64,000 nucleotides of DNA. It comes from Streptomyces hydrogenans. GTDB taxonomy: Bacteria > Actinomycetota > Actinomycetes > Streptomycetales > Streptomycetaceae. The DNA lies in NCBI RefSeq assembly GCF_014656075.1, contig NZ_BNBS01000007.1, forward strand, positions 1-64,000. Direction: 5' to 3'. The position numbers and the translations under genes are program-made. How positions within the stretch are numbered: the stretch's first letter is position 1; each line of letters starts with the position of its first letter. A model generated the notes under the pieces. The model was given only the letters and a program-made list of their open reading frames with translations. It was not told the DNA's origin and did no database searches. Below, one piece after another: positions 34,935 to 43,911 of this stretch.

Positions 34935-35798
34935 TCACGGCACCGACAGCCCCCGGGCGTACGCGGTCGGGGAGAGGCCGACGGTGGCGGTGAAGTCCCG
35001 GACGAGATGGGCCTGGTCGCTGTAGCCGAGTTCGGCCGCGAGACCGGCCCAGTCCGGTGCGGCGTGCGCCTCGGCCCGCTCCAGGGCCTCGTGCAGGCGG
35101 TAGCGGAGGATGACCCACTTCGGGCCGACGCCGACGTGCGAGGCGAACAGCCGCTGGAGCGAGCGGGCCGACAGCCCGGACAGTCGCGCGAGCCGGGCCA
35201 CCCGGCGGACCGTCCGGTCGGAGCGGACCAGTTCCACCAGCTCCATCGCCTGCTCGGCGGCGGGGTCGGGGACGGGGCCGCGGGCCAGGAGGAAGGCGTC
35301 GAGCGCCGCCACGCGCGCGTGGTCGTCGTCGGGGGAGAGGACGGCCGACAGGACCGCCTCGTCGGTGCCCCGGACGCCGGGAAGCGCCGCCGTGTCCGGG
35401 AACGCCTCGTGCAGCGGGACCCGCCGGCCCGTCCAGGCCGAGACCGGCCGCGCGGCGGCGAAGGGCCGGAAGCCGCCCGGCCGGAACTGCGCCCCGCAGA
35501 CCCGGCCCTCGCCGTCGAGGCGCTGGGTGAAGAGGCCGAGCCCGATCCCGGACACCTCGGCCTCCGGGCGGGCGGGACCGCCGAGCGGTCCGTAACGCTG
35601 GAAGACGACGTTCACCGACGGGTGCGGGACGACATGGGTCGGGTACGGCTCCGGCAGCGCCCAGTCGATCAGCCAGTAGTGCTCCAGGTACGGACGCAGC
35701 TCCGGCGCCGGGACGTGCCGGCGGAAGCGGACGCGGGAGAACAGTTCGGCGGGGGCGACGATGCCCCGGGTGTCCCGGCGCGGGGCGGGGTCGGCCAT
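34935..35798 (-). CDS. AraC-family transcriptional regulator
   Basis: A 287-residue regulator. The N-terminal about 170 residues are the effector domain of the DUF6597/AraC_binding type (RVRFRRHVPAPELRPYLEHYWLI core); the C-terminal 100 residues hold two HTH motifs (VRRVARLARLSGLSARSLQR; WAGLAAELGYSDQAHLVRDF). It is divergent from the mycothiol-dependent isomerase-like gene and probably controls it. On this strand TAGGAT lies exactly 7 nt before the ATG at 35798, suggesting a leaderless mRNA. Confidence 0.9.
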   Translation of the reverse strand: MADPAPRRDTRGIVAPAELFSRVRFRRHVPAPELRPYLEHYWLIDWALPEPYPTHVVPHPSVNVVFQRYGPLGGPARPEAEVSGIGLGLFTQRLDGEGRVCGAQFRPGGFRPFAAARPVSAWTGRRVPLHEAFPDTAALPGVRGTDEAVLSAVLSPDDDHARVAALDAFLLARGPVPDPAAEQAMELVELVRSDRTVRRVARLARLSGLSARSLQRLFASHVGVGPKWVILRYRLHEALERAEAHAAPDWAGLAAELGYSDQAHLVRDFTATVGLSPTAYARGLSVP

Positions 35799-35805
35799 GG
35801 TCCCG

Positions 35806-35935
35806 ATCCTAGGCGCGGGGGTCCGGGACCGGCCCGACGAGCTGTGGCCCGTGCTGCCCCTAGGGGTCGGAGTCCGGGGCAGGTCGGGGACGTGGCGCGT
35901 TTCTTCAAGACCGCGGCGGGGAGTTCTCCTAGCGT
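35806..35935. promoter_or_regulatory. Divergent promoter region with paired leaderless -10 elements
   Basis: The minus-strand TAGGAT (35811-35806) and plus-strand TAGCGT (35930-35935) each end 7 nt before a start codon. The 119 nt between are available for AraC binding; no clean direct repeat was resolved by eye. Confidence 0.55.
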
Positions 35936-35942
35936 CGGGGCC

Positions 35943-36596
35943 ATGACGTACGACGACACGCACTCCGGCACCGACGGCACTCGCACCCGCGTCGACGGGC
36001 CGCACCTTGACTTCGAGAACAGTGAAGCGCGCGTGAGCGATCTGCTCCGCGCGGCGGCCGAGCGGGCCGTGCCCCTGGTCGAGGGCACGGCGGACGACTC
36101 GCTCGGCATGCCCACGCCCTGCGCGGAGTACGACGTCCGCGCCCTGCTGAACCACCTGTACGCGGTCGTCGTGAACTTCCAGGCGCTGGCGGCGAAGGAG
36201 TCGGCCGACTTCTCCGAGATCCCGGACCGGACGGCGGCGCCCGGTTGGCGGGAGGGCTTCGCGGTGGAGACCGGGAGGCTGGTCGAGGCGTGGGCGGCGC
36301 CGGGGGCCGAGGAGGGGACCTCGGGGGCGATGGGGCTGCCGGCCAGGACGGTCGGGGCGATGGTGCTGCTCGACCTCACCGTGCACGCGTGGGACCTGGC
36401 ACGGGCGACCGGGCGGGAGTTCGAGCCCGCGCCGGAGGTGGTGGCGGGGCTGACGGACGAGGTGGAGCGGATGGCGCCGATGGCCCGGAAGATGAACGTG
36501 TTCGGGGACGCCGTCGACCTGCCGGACGGCGCGACGGCTTTCGAGCGGCTGCTGGCGACGACCGGCCGCGACCCGCGGGCCCGGCCCGCGGCCTGA
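35943..36596 (+). CDS. TIGR03086-type metal-binding protein (DinB/mycothiol maleylpyruvate isomerase fold)
   Basis: A 217-residue four-helix-bundle protein of the DinB-like superfamily: LLRAAAERAVPLVEGTADDS, TPCAEYDVRALLNHLYAVV with the first His, and LLDLTVHAWDLARATG with the second His/Asp set for a divalent metal. Relatives are mycothiol-dependent enzymes of actinobacteria. The reaction here is unknown. ATG at 35943 with TAGCGT 7 nt upstream. Confidence 0.87.
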   Translation: MTYDDTHSGTDGTRTRVDGPHLDFENSEARVSDLLRAAAERAVPLVEGTADDSLGMPTPCAEYDVRALLNHLYAVVVNFQALAAKESADFSEIPDRTAAPGWREGFAVETGRLVEAWAAPGAEEGTSGAMGLPARTVGAMVLLDLTVHAWDLARATGREFEPAPEVVAGLTDEVERMAPMARKMNVFGDAVDLPDGATAFERLLATTGRDPRARPAA

Positions 36597-36626
36597 GGCG
36601 CCCGGGCGGTCCGGCGGGACCGGCCG

Positions 36627-36869
36627 TCAGCGCAGACGGCCGGCGGAGGTGAGCGAGAGCCGGGAGACGACCTGGCCGAAGGCCAGCTCCTCCGCCGGGG
36701 TCAGCGGCACCGACTCCTGCGGGTGCCAGACCCGGTCCATCGGCGTCAGGGAGCGGATCCGGCGGGCGCGGGCGCGCAGGCCCGCCGCCAGCCACGCACC
36801 CGTCGCGACCGCGAGCACGGCGAAGAGGGTGAGGACACGGGGGTCGGAGAACTGGCCGGGCACGGACAT
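36627..36869 (-). CDS. Small single-helix membrane protein
   Basis: An 80-residue protein with one transmembrane helix near residues 11-28 (LTLFAVLAVATGAWLAAGL), an Arg-rich stop-transfer region and an amphipathic C-terminus (TPAEELAFGQVVSRLSLTSA). ATG at 36869 is 8 nt after GGAG; an in-frame GTG 9 nt earlier overlaps that site. No family was recognised; its tail resembles short Streptomyces membrane proteins of unknown function. Confidence 0.65.
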   Translation of the reverse strand: MSVPGQFSDPRVLTLFAVLAVATGAWLAAGLRARARRIRSLTPMDRVWHPQESVPLTPAEELAFGQVVSRLSLTSAGRLR

Positions 36870-37160
36870 GACGTTCACTCCAGGGCGAAAGGGCCGGCGC
36901 GCGGCGCACGCACCGGCAGGGGGCGTGCGGGCACGGCGGCGCAGACGATTCCTACTGCTTCCTCCCGACCCGTTCAGTTAACACCACCATGGGGGACTTT
37001 CGGCAGGGGGGGGCCGGGACCAAGGTCCCGGGCCCGCGCAGGGGGCGGGAGGCGGGAGGGACGCGGGAGGGGGCGACCCGGGGAGGCCCTCTTGTGCCGG
37101 ACGGGGAACCGTTCGAAGGTGGCGGCGGAGGCAGATTCCGGCCGGGGAGGGAGCAGCCGC

Positions 37161-38027
37161 ATGTCCGGAACGGGTGCGTACGGATGGGGTTTCACGGACG
37201 ACAGAGGGGTGGAGGCGGGAGCGCCGGCGAGACCGGCGCGGGTGGTCGCCTACGTACGGGCCGGGGCCGCCCTGCTCGATCTGGGGGTGACGCCGGTGGC
37301 GGTGTACGGCTCCGGGCACGACGGGGTGGAGCCGGATCCGGCGAAGGACGGCGGGCTGGCGGCGGCGGGGGTGCCGTACCTCGGGCCGGGGCGGGCGCTG
37401 GACGAGGAGCGGCTGCGGGAGCTGCGGCCGGAGCTGGTGGTGGACGTCACGTACGACGGGAAGAGCCCGTACGCCGTGGACGAGGAGCTCGTCACGGGGC
37501 TCGGGGTGCCGCTGGTGACCCTGTCCGTCGGCAACGACCTGAGCCTGCCGGTGATCATCGGCCGCTTCGGGGAGCTGGGGGCGGCGCTCGGGGCACCGGA
37601 CGGCGGGACGGGAGCGGGGGCGCCCGCGGGGGTGCCTGCCGAGGCGGAGGAGGCGGTGCGCGCGGCGGCCGCCGGCGCGGGGGCCGGGTGCGGGGTGCTG
37701 GCGCTCTCCGGGGGCGGCGCCGAGCAGGTGTACCTGGCGCGCCCCGGGGCCTGGCCGGAGCTGGCGCGCCTGGCCGAGCTGGGGGTGCGGCTGCTCGACC
37801 CGGGGCCGGGGCCCGGCGCGAACTGGCTGACGACCGGCTGGGAGGGGGCCCTTGACCTCGCCCCGGCGCTGGTCCTCTACGACAGCCGGGCCCACGCGAG
37901 CCGGCCCGAGGGCCCCGAGCGGCTGCCGGCCGGGGCGCGGCTGGTGCCGTGGAACCCCGAGATCCCGCCGAGCCCGGCCGCCTACGCCCGCTTCTTCCAC
38001 GCCCTGGCCGAGGCCCTGGGCGACTGA
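37161..38027 (+). CDS. TroA/FecB-like binding-protein fold without export signal
   Basis: A 288-residue protein resembling periplasmic siderophore-binding proteins: RVVAYVRAGAALLDLGVTPV, LRELRPELVVDVTYDGKSPY, LVTLSVGNDLSLPVIIGRFG and the final ANWLTTGWEGALDLAPALVL. The usual signal peptide or lipobox is absent: the N-terminus is MSGTGAYGWGFTDDRGVEAG. The start is ATG at 37161 with GGAGG about 10 nt upstream; upstream in-frame sequence is not signal-like either. No permease or ATPase gene is nearby, so this may be a cytosolic binding protein or sensor. A disordered Gly/Ala insertion lies near residues 150-175. Confidence 0.72.
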   Translation: MSGTGAYGWGFTDDRGVEAGAPARPARVVAYVRAGAALLDLGVTPVAVYGSGHDGVEPDPAKDGGLAAAGVPYLGPGRALDEERLRELRPELVVDVTYDGKSPYAVDEELVTGLGVPLVTLSVGNDLSLPVIIGRFGELGAALGAPDGGTGAGAPAGVPAEAEEAVRAAAAGAGAGCGVLALSGGGAEQVYLARPGAWPELARLAELGVRLLDPGPGPGANWLTTGWEGALDLAPALVLYDSRAHASRPEGPERLPAGARLVPWNPEIPPSPAAYARFFHALAEALGD

Positions 38028-38062
38028 ACACGCGCCCCGGTCGGCGGCCGGCGATCGGCGGA

Positions 38063-38249
38063 TCCCGGCTGTCGGCCGACGGCCCCGGCCTGGCGTTCCC
38101 GGCTGTCGGCCGACGGCCCCGACACGTCGCTTCCCGGCTTCCGGCTTCCGGCTACCGGTTGTCTCGCCCGGCTCCCCGACTCCCGGTACTCGGCTTTCCG
38201 CCTCCCGACCACCGGATCCCGACCACCGCCTCCCGACCACCGGATCCCG
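38063..38249. repeat. Two small GC-rich direct-repeat sets
   Basis: A perfect 25-bp repeat occupies 38063-38087 and 38097-38121 (period 34); a perfect 21-bp repeat occupies 38201-38221 and 38229-38249 (period 28). Between them are shorter copies of TTCCGGC. The block lies in the 256-nt gap between convergent genes and appears noncoding. Confidence 0.8.
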
Positions 38250-38283
38250 GCCGTCGCAGCCCCCGCCCCTCCCGAGGGCGGTG

Positions 38284-38676
38284 TCAGACCGGGAGGTGGG
38301 AGCGGAGGGAGGTGGCGAATTCCTCGGCTCGGGCGAGTTGGAGGCGGAGGTCGGCGACGCGGGCGGCGGCGGCCTGCTCGTAGCGGCGGACTCGGGTGTG
38401 CAGCAGTTCGCGTTCGGCCGGGTCGAGTTCGCCGTCCGTGCCGGGGAGGTCGGCGGCGAGGCGGTCGACCGAGGTGAGGAGCTCGCGGGTCTCGTCGAGG
38501 CCGAAGCCGAGCGGCTGCATGCGGCGGACCACCATCAGGCGGGCCACGTCGGCGTCCGTGTAGAGGGGGAAACCGCCCGGCGAGGCGGCCGAGGGGACGA
38601 CGAGGCCGCAGTCCTCGTACTGCCGGATGGTGCGCAGGGGGAGTTCGGTGCGGGCGGCGACCTCGGAGATCTGCAT
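38284..38676 (-). CDS. MerR-family transcriptional regulator
   Basis: A 130-residue MerR regulator: ISEVAARTELPLRTIRQYED (HTH), then the wing FPLYTDADVARLMVVRRMQP and a coiled-coil dimerisation helix (residues 80-125). No cysteine cluster for metal sensing is present, so the ligand is unknown. ATG at 38676 follows GGAG by 6 nt; an ATG 63 nt upstream is not supported. No obvious target operon is adjacent. Confidence 0.9.
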   Translation of the reverse strand: MQISEVAARTELPLRTIRQYEDCGLVVPSAASPGGFPLYTDADVARLMVVRRMQPLGFGLDETRELLTSVDRLAADLPGTDGELDPAERELLHTRVRRYEQAAAARVADLRLQLARAEEFATSLRSHLPV

Positions 38677-38860
38677 GGGTTCTCCGCCGGCGGCGCGGGC
38701 TCCGGGCATGCGGGGCGCGGACGTTCGTACTCCGGTCACGACAGGGTCCTCCTCGGTGCGGCGGCGGACGGCGCCTCTGTGAACCTAGCTCCGTGCATTA
38801 CATCCGATTCGTCCTAATTTCATGCGCTATGACGGTCGGAAACGCGGAGAGAGCCAGCCG

Positions 38861-39298
38861 TCAGGGCCAGACCAGGCAGTACGGCTGGTGGCCGGCCTCG
38901 TGGAGGCGGACGGAGAAGTCCTGCCACTCGTGGAGCAGCTGATAGACGTCGAAGGCGTCGCGCGGGCCGCCGCGGTCGGGGACCGTGGACCAGATGAAGG
39001 CGGCGGCGCCGACCGACTCCTCGCCGATCGCGCGCAGCGGGTCGACCACGGTCGTGGGGAGCTTCACCACGGCGTAGTCGGGGTGCAGGACGACCAGTTC
39101 CAGCGGGGGGACCTTGTGGAGAGGCAGGCCCTGGATGCCGGTGAGGACCATCGCCGCTATCGTCTCGGGCTTGATCTTGGAGAACATGCCGCCCATGCCC
39201 AGCTCGTCTCCGCCGAGCTCCTCCGGGCGCATCGAGATCGGGACGCGGGCCGCCGTGGCGCCGTCGGGCGCGCCGAAGTACTTGTACGTCACCGCCAA
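38861..39298 (-). CDS. Conserved hypothetical protein
   Basis: A 145-residue soluble protein with well-formed amphipathic pattern (GGMFSKIKPETIAAMVLTGI; VPPLELVVLHPDYAVVKLPT; VYQLLHEWQDFSVRLHEAGH). I recall near-identical proteins in other streptomycetes but no function. The TTG at 39298 has GGGAG 7 nt upstream and is preferred; a GTG two codons later is the alternative. Upstream codons are Arg/Pro-rich and not conserved-looking. Confidence 0.75.
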   Translation of the reverse strand: MAVTYKYFGAPDGATAARVPISMRPEELGGDELGMGGMFSKIKPETIAAMVLTGIQGLPLHKVPPLELVVLHPDYAVVKLPTTVVDPLRAIGEESVGAAAFIWSTVPDRGGPRDAFDVYQLLHEWQDFSVRLHEAGHQPYCLVWP

Positions 39299-39727
39299 GC
39301 TGCGGCTCCCGAGGGGTGGGTCGGTCGGGGACTGTTCCGGGGACGCGCGATTGTCCGGCGCGGTCGGGTCCTCGGCCCGCCGCCGCCGGTGCCTCCCCCG
39401 CCGGACAGGCTCAGGACCCAGGTCGTCCGTCCCCTCGCCCGGTCCGCCACCGCGATGCATATCTCCACCCGACTGCTTTTTCTCGGCAACACGACCCCGC
39501 CGCGCAACCCGATCATCGTGTCAGTGACCTCCCCCGCGTTCCTGCGGTGAAACACCTGTCCGCAAGAAACGCCGCGGCCTCTGACACCATGGATCGCGTG
39601 AGCCAACCCCATGAGGTCCCTGCCGCCACAGTTTCGCAGACGCGGAGGCAGGACGCCCCGGCGTGATGCACAGGGTGCCCACACCGTCCCTCCGTACCCG
39701 ACGTCGTACTCGCAGGTCAGGATCACT
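39299..39727 (+). other. Gap before hemL (429 nt)
   Basis: No convincing gene. The part from 39460 to 39727 is likely the hemL promoter and leader; AGGATCACT precedes the hemL GTG. I found no Rex operator or riboswitch structure that I would defend. Confidence 0.5.
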
Positions 39728-41035
39728 GTGTCGTATTCATACGAAGCCCCAGTCTCACAGACGCTTTTCGACCGCGCTTCCCTTGTGACGCCCGGCGGCG
39801 TGAACTCACCGGTGCGGGCCTTCCGAGCCGTGGGCGGTACGCCCCGGTTCATGGTGTCCGGCACCGGTCCGTACCTCACGGATGCGGACGGTCGCGAGTA
39901 CGTCGACCTCGTCTGCTCGTGGGGGCCGATGATTCTCGGCCACGCCCACCCCGAGGTGACCGCCGCCGTGCAGGCCGCGGTGGCCCGCGGCACCTCCTTC
40001 GGCACGCCCGGCGAGGGCGAGGTCGCGCTCGCCGAGGAGATCGTGGCCCGCGTGGAGCCGGTCGAGCAGGTGCGCCTGGTCTCCTCCGGCACCGAGGCGA
40101 CGATGTCCGCGATCCGGCTCGCCCGCGGATTCACCGGACGCGCGAAGGTCGTCAAGTTCGCCGGCTGCTACCACGGGCACGTGGACGCGCTGCTGGCCGC
40201 CGCCGGCTCCGGCGTCGCCACCCTCGGCCTGCCCGACACGCCCGGCGTGACCGGCGCGCAGGCGGGCGACACCGTCGTGCTGCCGTACAACGACCTGGAG
40301 GCCGTGCGGGCCGCGTTCGCCGCGCACCCGGGCGAGATCGCCTGTGTGATCACCGAGGCGTCGCCGGGCAACATGGGCGTCGTGCCGCCGCTGCCGGGCT
40401 TCAACCAGGGGCTCGCGGACCTGTGCCGGGAGAACGGCGCGCTCTACATCTCCGACGAGGTCATGACCGGCTTCCGTACCAGCCGGGCCGGCTGGTACGG
40501 CGTGGACGGCGTCAAGGCCGACCTGCTGACCTTCGGCAAGGTCATGGGCGGCGGCTTCCCGGCCGCGGCCTTCGGCGGCCGCGCCGACGTCATGGCGCAC
40601 CTCGCCCCGGCCGGCCCCGTCTACCAGGCGGGCACCCTCTCCGGAAACCCGATCGCCACCGCCGCCGGGCTCGCGCAGCTGCGGCTGCTCGACGGGGCCG
40701 CGTACGAGAAGGTGAACGCGGTCTCGAAGGAGATCCAGGGCCTGGTCACCGGCGCGCTCGCCAAGGAGGGCGTGGCGCACCGGCTGCAGACGGCGTCCAA
40801 CATGTTCTCGGTCTTCTTCACCGCCGACGAGGTGCGGAACTACGACGAGGCGAAGCAGCAGGAAGCCTTCCGCTTCAACGCCTTCTTCCACTCGATGCTC
40901 GCGGACGGCGTCTACCTGCCGCCCTCGGCCTTCGAGTCGTGGTTCGTCTCGGCCGCCCACGACGAGCGCGCGATCGAGCGGATCGCCGCCGCGCTGCCCG
41001 CCGCCGCCCGCGCCGCCGCGGAGGCCACGGCATGA
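39728..41035 (+). CDS. hemL: Glutamate-1-semialdehyde 2,1-aminomutase
   Basis: A 435-residue class III PLP enzyme that converts glutamate-1-semialdehyde to 5-aminolevulinate, the step between HemA and HemB. The PLP Lys is Lys271 in [34 protein letters not shown] and [13 protein letters not shown] are other signatures. The start is GTG at 39728 ([19 protein letters not shown]), as in other Streptomyces; an upstream ATG at 39611 would add 39 poor residues. Its stop overlaps the next ATG (ATGA). Confidence 0.96.
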   Translation: MSYSYEAPVSQTLFDRASLVTPGGVNSPVRAFRAVGGTPRFMVSGTGPYLTDADGREYVDLVCSWGPMILGHAHPEVTAAVQAAVARGTSFGTPGEGEVALAEEIVARVEPVEQVRLVSSGTEATMSAIRLARGFTGRAKVVKFAGCYHGHVDALLAAAGSGVATLGLPDTPGVTGAQAGDTVVLPYNDLEAVRAAFAAHPGEIACVITEASPGNMGVVPPLPGFNQGLADLCRENGALYISDEVMTGFRTSRAGWYGVDGVKADLLTFGKVMGGGFPAAAFGGRADVMAHLAPAGPVYQAGTLSGNPIATAAGLAQLRLLDGAAYEKVNAVSKEIQGLVTGALAKEGVAHRLQTASNMFSVFFTADEVRNYDEAKQQEAFRFNAFFHSMLADGVYLPPSAFESWFVSAAHDERAIERIAAALPAAARAAAEATA

Positions 41036-41727
41036 GCGACGACGCGCGGAACCCGGAGGACATCACCGTCGTCCACCTGATGCGCCACGGCGAGGTGCAC
41101 AACCCGGACGGCGTGCTGTACGGGCGCCGGGCCGGTTACCACCTCTCCGAGCTGGGCCGGAAGATGGCCGACCGGGTGGCCGAGTCGCTGGCCGAGCGGG
41201 ACGTCACCCACGTCGTCGCCTCCCCGCTGGAGCGGGCGCAGGAGACGGCCACCCCGATCGCGAAGACGCACGGCCTGGACCTGGCCACCGACGAGCGGCT
41301 GATCGAGGCGGCGAACGTCTTCGAGGGCAAGACCTTCGGCGTCGGCGACGGGGCGCTGCGGCGTCCGGCGAACTGGAAGCACCTCACCAACCCGTTCCAG
41401 CCGTCCTGGGGCGAGCCGTACATCGAGCAGGTCGTGCGGATGATGGGCGCGCTGGACGCGGCGAAGGACGCGGCGCGCGGCCACGAGGCGGTGCTGGTCA
41501 GCCACCAGCTGCCGATCTGGATCGTGCGGTCCTTCGTGGAGCGGCGCCGGCTGTGGCACGACCCGCGGCGCCGGCAGTGCACGCTGGCCTCGCTGACCTC
41601 GTTCACGTACAAGGGCGACAAGATCGTCTCGGTCGGGTACAGCGAGCCGGCGATCGATCTGGTGCCGGTGCACCTGCGGGCCGGTGCCAAGCCGGTGAAG
41701 GGCAAGCAGAAGGCCTTCGGGGCGTAG
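41032..41727 (+). CDS. Histidine phosphatase superfamily protein
   Basis: A 231-residue phosphoglycerate-mutase-like phosphatase with the nucleophile motif [12 protein letters not shown] (RHG) near residue 18, [10 protein letters not shown] and [10 protein letters not shown] carrying the second His. The ATG overlaps the hemL stop, so it is translationally coupled to haem synthesis; the same neighbour is common in Streptomyces. The physiological substrate is unknown. The C-terminus is Lys-rich. Confidence 0.9.
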   Translation: MSDDARNPEDITVVHLMRHGEVHNPDGVLYGRRAGYHLSELGRKMADRVAESLAERDVTHVVASPLERAQETATPIAKTHGLDLATDERLIEAANVFEGKTFGVGDGALRRPANWKHLTNPFQPSWGEPYIEQVVRMMGALDAAKDAARGHEAVLVSHQLPIWIVRSFVERRRLWHDPRRRQCTLASLTSFTYKGDKIVSVGYSEPAIDLVPVHLRAGAKPVKGKQKAFGA

Positions 41728-41731
41728 CCCC

Positions 41732-41762
41732 CGGGAGCCCGCGCCCCCCGCGCGGGCTCCCG
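41732..41762 (+). terminator. Terminator after the hemL operon
   Basis: A perfect 13-bp stem (41732-41744 with 41750-41762), loop of five C, 5 nt after the stop codon. Confidence 0.85.
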
Positions 41763-41958
41763 CCCCGGACCCGGGGCGGAGCGCGCTTGACGGGGCATCG
41801 TCAAAGCGACATGGTCAGGGCGGTCGGAGAGCGGTTCCTCTCCGGGCGCCCTGAAATTTTTGTGCGAGTGGCCGGAACCTCCGTGTTCCTCCCTGCATCT
41901 CACTCATTGTCGGTTTGGATGATGTTTCGGGTCATATCACAGCGCGAATGGGGATGAC

Positions 41959-43215
41959 ATGCGCGGGATCAGTCGAAGGGGCCTTCTCGGGGCGGGTGTC
42001 GGAGCGGCGGCAGCGCTCGGCATCGCCGGGTGCAGCGACAACGGCAAGGGCGAAACGGGCAGTTCCGGACCGGGCAAGGGAGGCTCGCCCTCGGGCGGCA
42101 CCGAGCCCACCACCCCGGCCCCGACCAAGGACGACGTCCGCCTCATCGGCGACGGTTCCACCGCCGACACCGGCAAGCAGCCGCACCAGCCCGACACCCC
42201 GGTCCCGCTCGAACCCGGCCAGACCCCGCCGCAGTTCGTGGTCTTCTCCTGGGATGGCGCCGGCGAGGTCGGCAACGGCCTCTTCCCCCGCTTCCTCGAA
42301 CTGGCCCGCAACCACGACGCGGCCATGACCTTCTTCCTCTCCGGCATCTACCTGCTGCCCGAGTCCAAGAAGGACCTCTACCGGCCGCCGAACAACCGCG
42401 TCGGCGCCTCCGACATCGGCTACCTCACCGACGCGCACATCAAGGACACCCTCAAGAACGTCCGGCAGGCGTGGCTCGACGGGCACGAGATCGGCACCCA
42501 CTTCAACGGGCACTTCTGCGGCGGCTCCGGCTCGGTCGGCAACTGGACCCCGGCCCAGTGGCAGAGCGAGATCGACCAGGCCGTGAAGTTCGTCACCGAG
42601 TGGAAGACCAACAGCGGCTGGACCGACCTCGACCCGCTGCCCTTCGACTACACGAAGGAGCTCGTCGGCGGCCGCACCCCCTGCCTCCTCGGCCAGGACA
42701 ACCTGCTGCCCACCGCCAAGCGCCTCGGCTGGCGCTACGACGCCAGCTCCCCCGGCGGCCGCCAGACCTGGCCCGTCAAGCGCAAGGGGATCTGGGACTT
42801 CCCGCTCCAGGCCGTGCCCTTCCCCGGGCACTCCTTCGAAGTGCTGTCCATGGACTACAACATGCTGGCGAACCAGTCCAAGAACAGCACCCAGGGCATG
42901 CCCTCCCGCTATCCCGGCTGGCGCAAGCAGGCCACCGACGCGCTGGTCTCCGGCTTCACGCGCGCCTACGAGTCCAACCGCGCCCCCTTCTTCGTCGGCA
43001 ACCACTTCGAGCAGTGGAACGGCGGCATCTACATGGACGCCGTCGAGGAGGCGATCAAGGCGATGGCCGGGAAGAAGGACGTCCGGCTCGTCTCGTTCCG
43101 CCAGTTCACGGACTGGATGGACGTCCAGGACCCGGCGATCCTCGCCCGCCTGCGTACCCTCGACGTGGGCCAGAAGCCGGCCGGCGGCTGGGCCGGCTAT
43201 CTCAAAGCCGCTTAG
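41959..43215 (+). CDS. Polysaccharide deacetylase-like lipoprotein
   Basis: A 418-residue exported protein. The signal peptide starts RGISRRGLLGAGVGAAAALG (a twin-arginine motif) and ends in lipobox IAGCSD. A disordered linker (residues 27-85) leads to a NodB-like barrel (FVVFSWDGAGEVGNG; AAMTFFLSGIYLLP; GHEIGTHFNGHFCGG). The usual NodB DD pair reads WDG-AGE, so the metal triad looks altered and catalysis is uncertain. It may act on cell-wall glycan. It is followed by resA after 77 nt. Confidence 0.83.
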   Translation: MRGISRRGLLGAGVGAAAALGIAGCSDNGKGETGSSGPGKGGSPSGGTEPTTPAPTKDDVRLIGDGSTADTGKQPHQPDTPVPLEPGQTPPQFVVFSWDGAGEVGNGLFPRFLELARNHDAAMTFFLSGIYLLPESKKDLYRPPNNRVGASDIGYLTDAHIKDTLKNVRQAWLDGHEIGTHFNGHFCGGSGSVGNWTPAQWQSEIDQAVKFVTEWKTNSGWTDLDPLPFDYTKELVGGRTPCLLGQDNLLPTAKRLGWRYDASSPGGRQTWPVKRKGIWDFPLQAVPFPGHSFEVLSMDYNMLANQSKNSTQGMPSRYPGWRKQATDALVSGFTRAYESNRAPFFVGNHFEQWNGGIYMDAVEEAIKAMAGKKDVRLVSFRQFTDWMDVQDPAILARLRTLDVGQKPAGGWAGYLKAA

Positions 43216-43276
43216 GCGATCTTGACAAGGGGCGTTACGGGCACGTAGGGGGGTGCCCAAGATCCCCCAAACGCCC

Positions 43277-43294
43277 ATGCGAAACTTTTCACAT
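43277..43294. promoter_or_regulatory. Rex-operator-like palindrome over the resA start
   Basis: ATGCGAAACTTTTCACAT matches 11 of the 14 fixed positions of TTGTGAA-N4-TTCACAA. Its last bases are the A and T of the resA start codon. With a real Rex operator elsewhere in the window, Rex control of cytochrome c maturation is plausible but unproven. Confidence 0.5.
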
Positions 43295-43907
43295 GAGCCT
43301 TAGCCGTGGCCTCCGTCCTGCCCCCCGACGCGCCCTCGCCGCCGTCGGCGTGCTGTCCGCCGCCCTCGTGCTCTCCGCCTGCGGCGGCGACGACAACGGC
43401 ACCTCCGGCGGCGGCAACACCAACTTCGTCACCAGCAAGGGCGGCATCTCCACCGTCCCCAAGGGCGAGCGCGCCGGCATCAACACGATCGCCGGCGAGA
43501 CGCTGGAGGGCGAGAAGCTCGACGTCGCCGACCTCAAGGGCAAGGTCGTCGTCCTCAACGTCTGGGGTTCCTGGTGCGGCCCGTGCCGCGCCGAGGCCCC
43601 CCACTTCGTCAAGGCGGCCAACGACCTCAAGGGCCAGGACGTGGCCTTCGTCGGCCTCAACACCCGCGACGCCAACAAGCAGCAGGCGCTCGCCTTCGAG
43701 GCCGACTACAAGGTGCCCTACCCGAGCCTCTACGACCGGGACGGCAAGCTGATCCTCTTCGGCTTCCCCAAGGGCACCCTCAGCCCCAAGGGCATCCCCT
43801 CCACCGTCGTCCTCGACAAGGAGGGCAAGATCGCCGCCCGCGCGCTCATGGCCGTCGACGAGGCCAAGCTCCGCTCCATGATCGACCCGCTTCTCAAGGA
43901 GAAGTGA
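43293..43907 (+). CDS. resA: ResA/TlpA-like thiol-disulphide oxidoreductase
   Basis: A 204-residue membrane-anchored thioredoxin-fold protein that reduces the haem-binding Cys of apocytochrome c outside the cell. The lipobox is LSAC (Cys30); the active site is WGSWCGPCRAEAP (Cys95, Cys98). The thioredoxin domain runs from about residue 55. No ribosome binding site is visible before the ATG at 43293; the palindrome listed above covers that place, so the mRNA may start close to the ATG. It is followed by ccdA after 4 nt. Confidence 0.93.
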   Translation: MSLSRGLRPAPRRALAAVGVLSAALVLSACGGDDNGTSGGGNTNFVTSKGGISTVPKGERAGINTIAGETLEGEKLDVADLKGKVVVLNVWGSWCGPCRAEAPHFVKAANDLKGQDVAFVGLNTRDANKQQALAFEADYKVPYPSLYDRDGKLILFGFPKGTLSPKGIPSTVVLDKEGKIAARALMAVDEAKLRSMIDPLLKEK

Positions 43908-43911
43908 GCCG

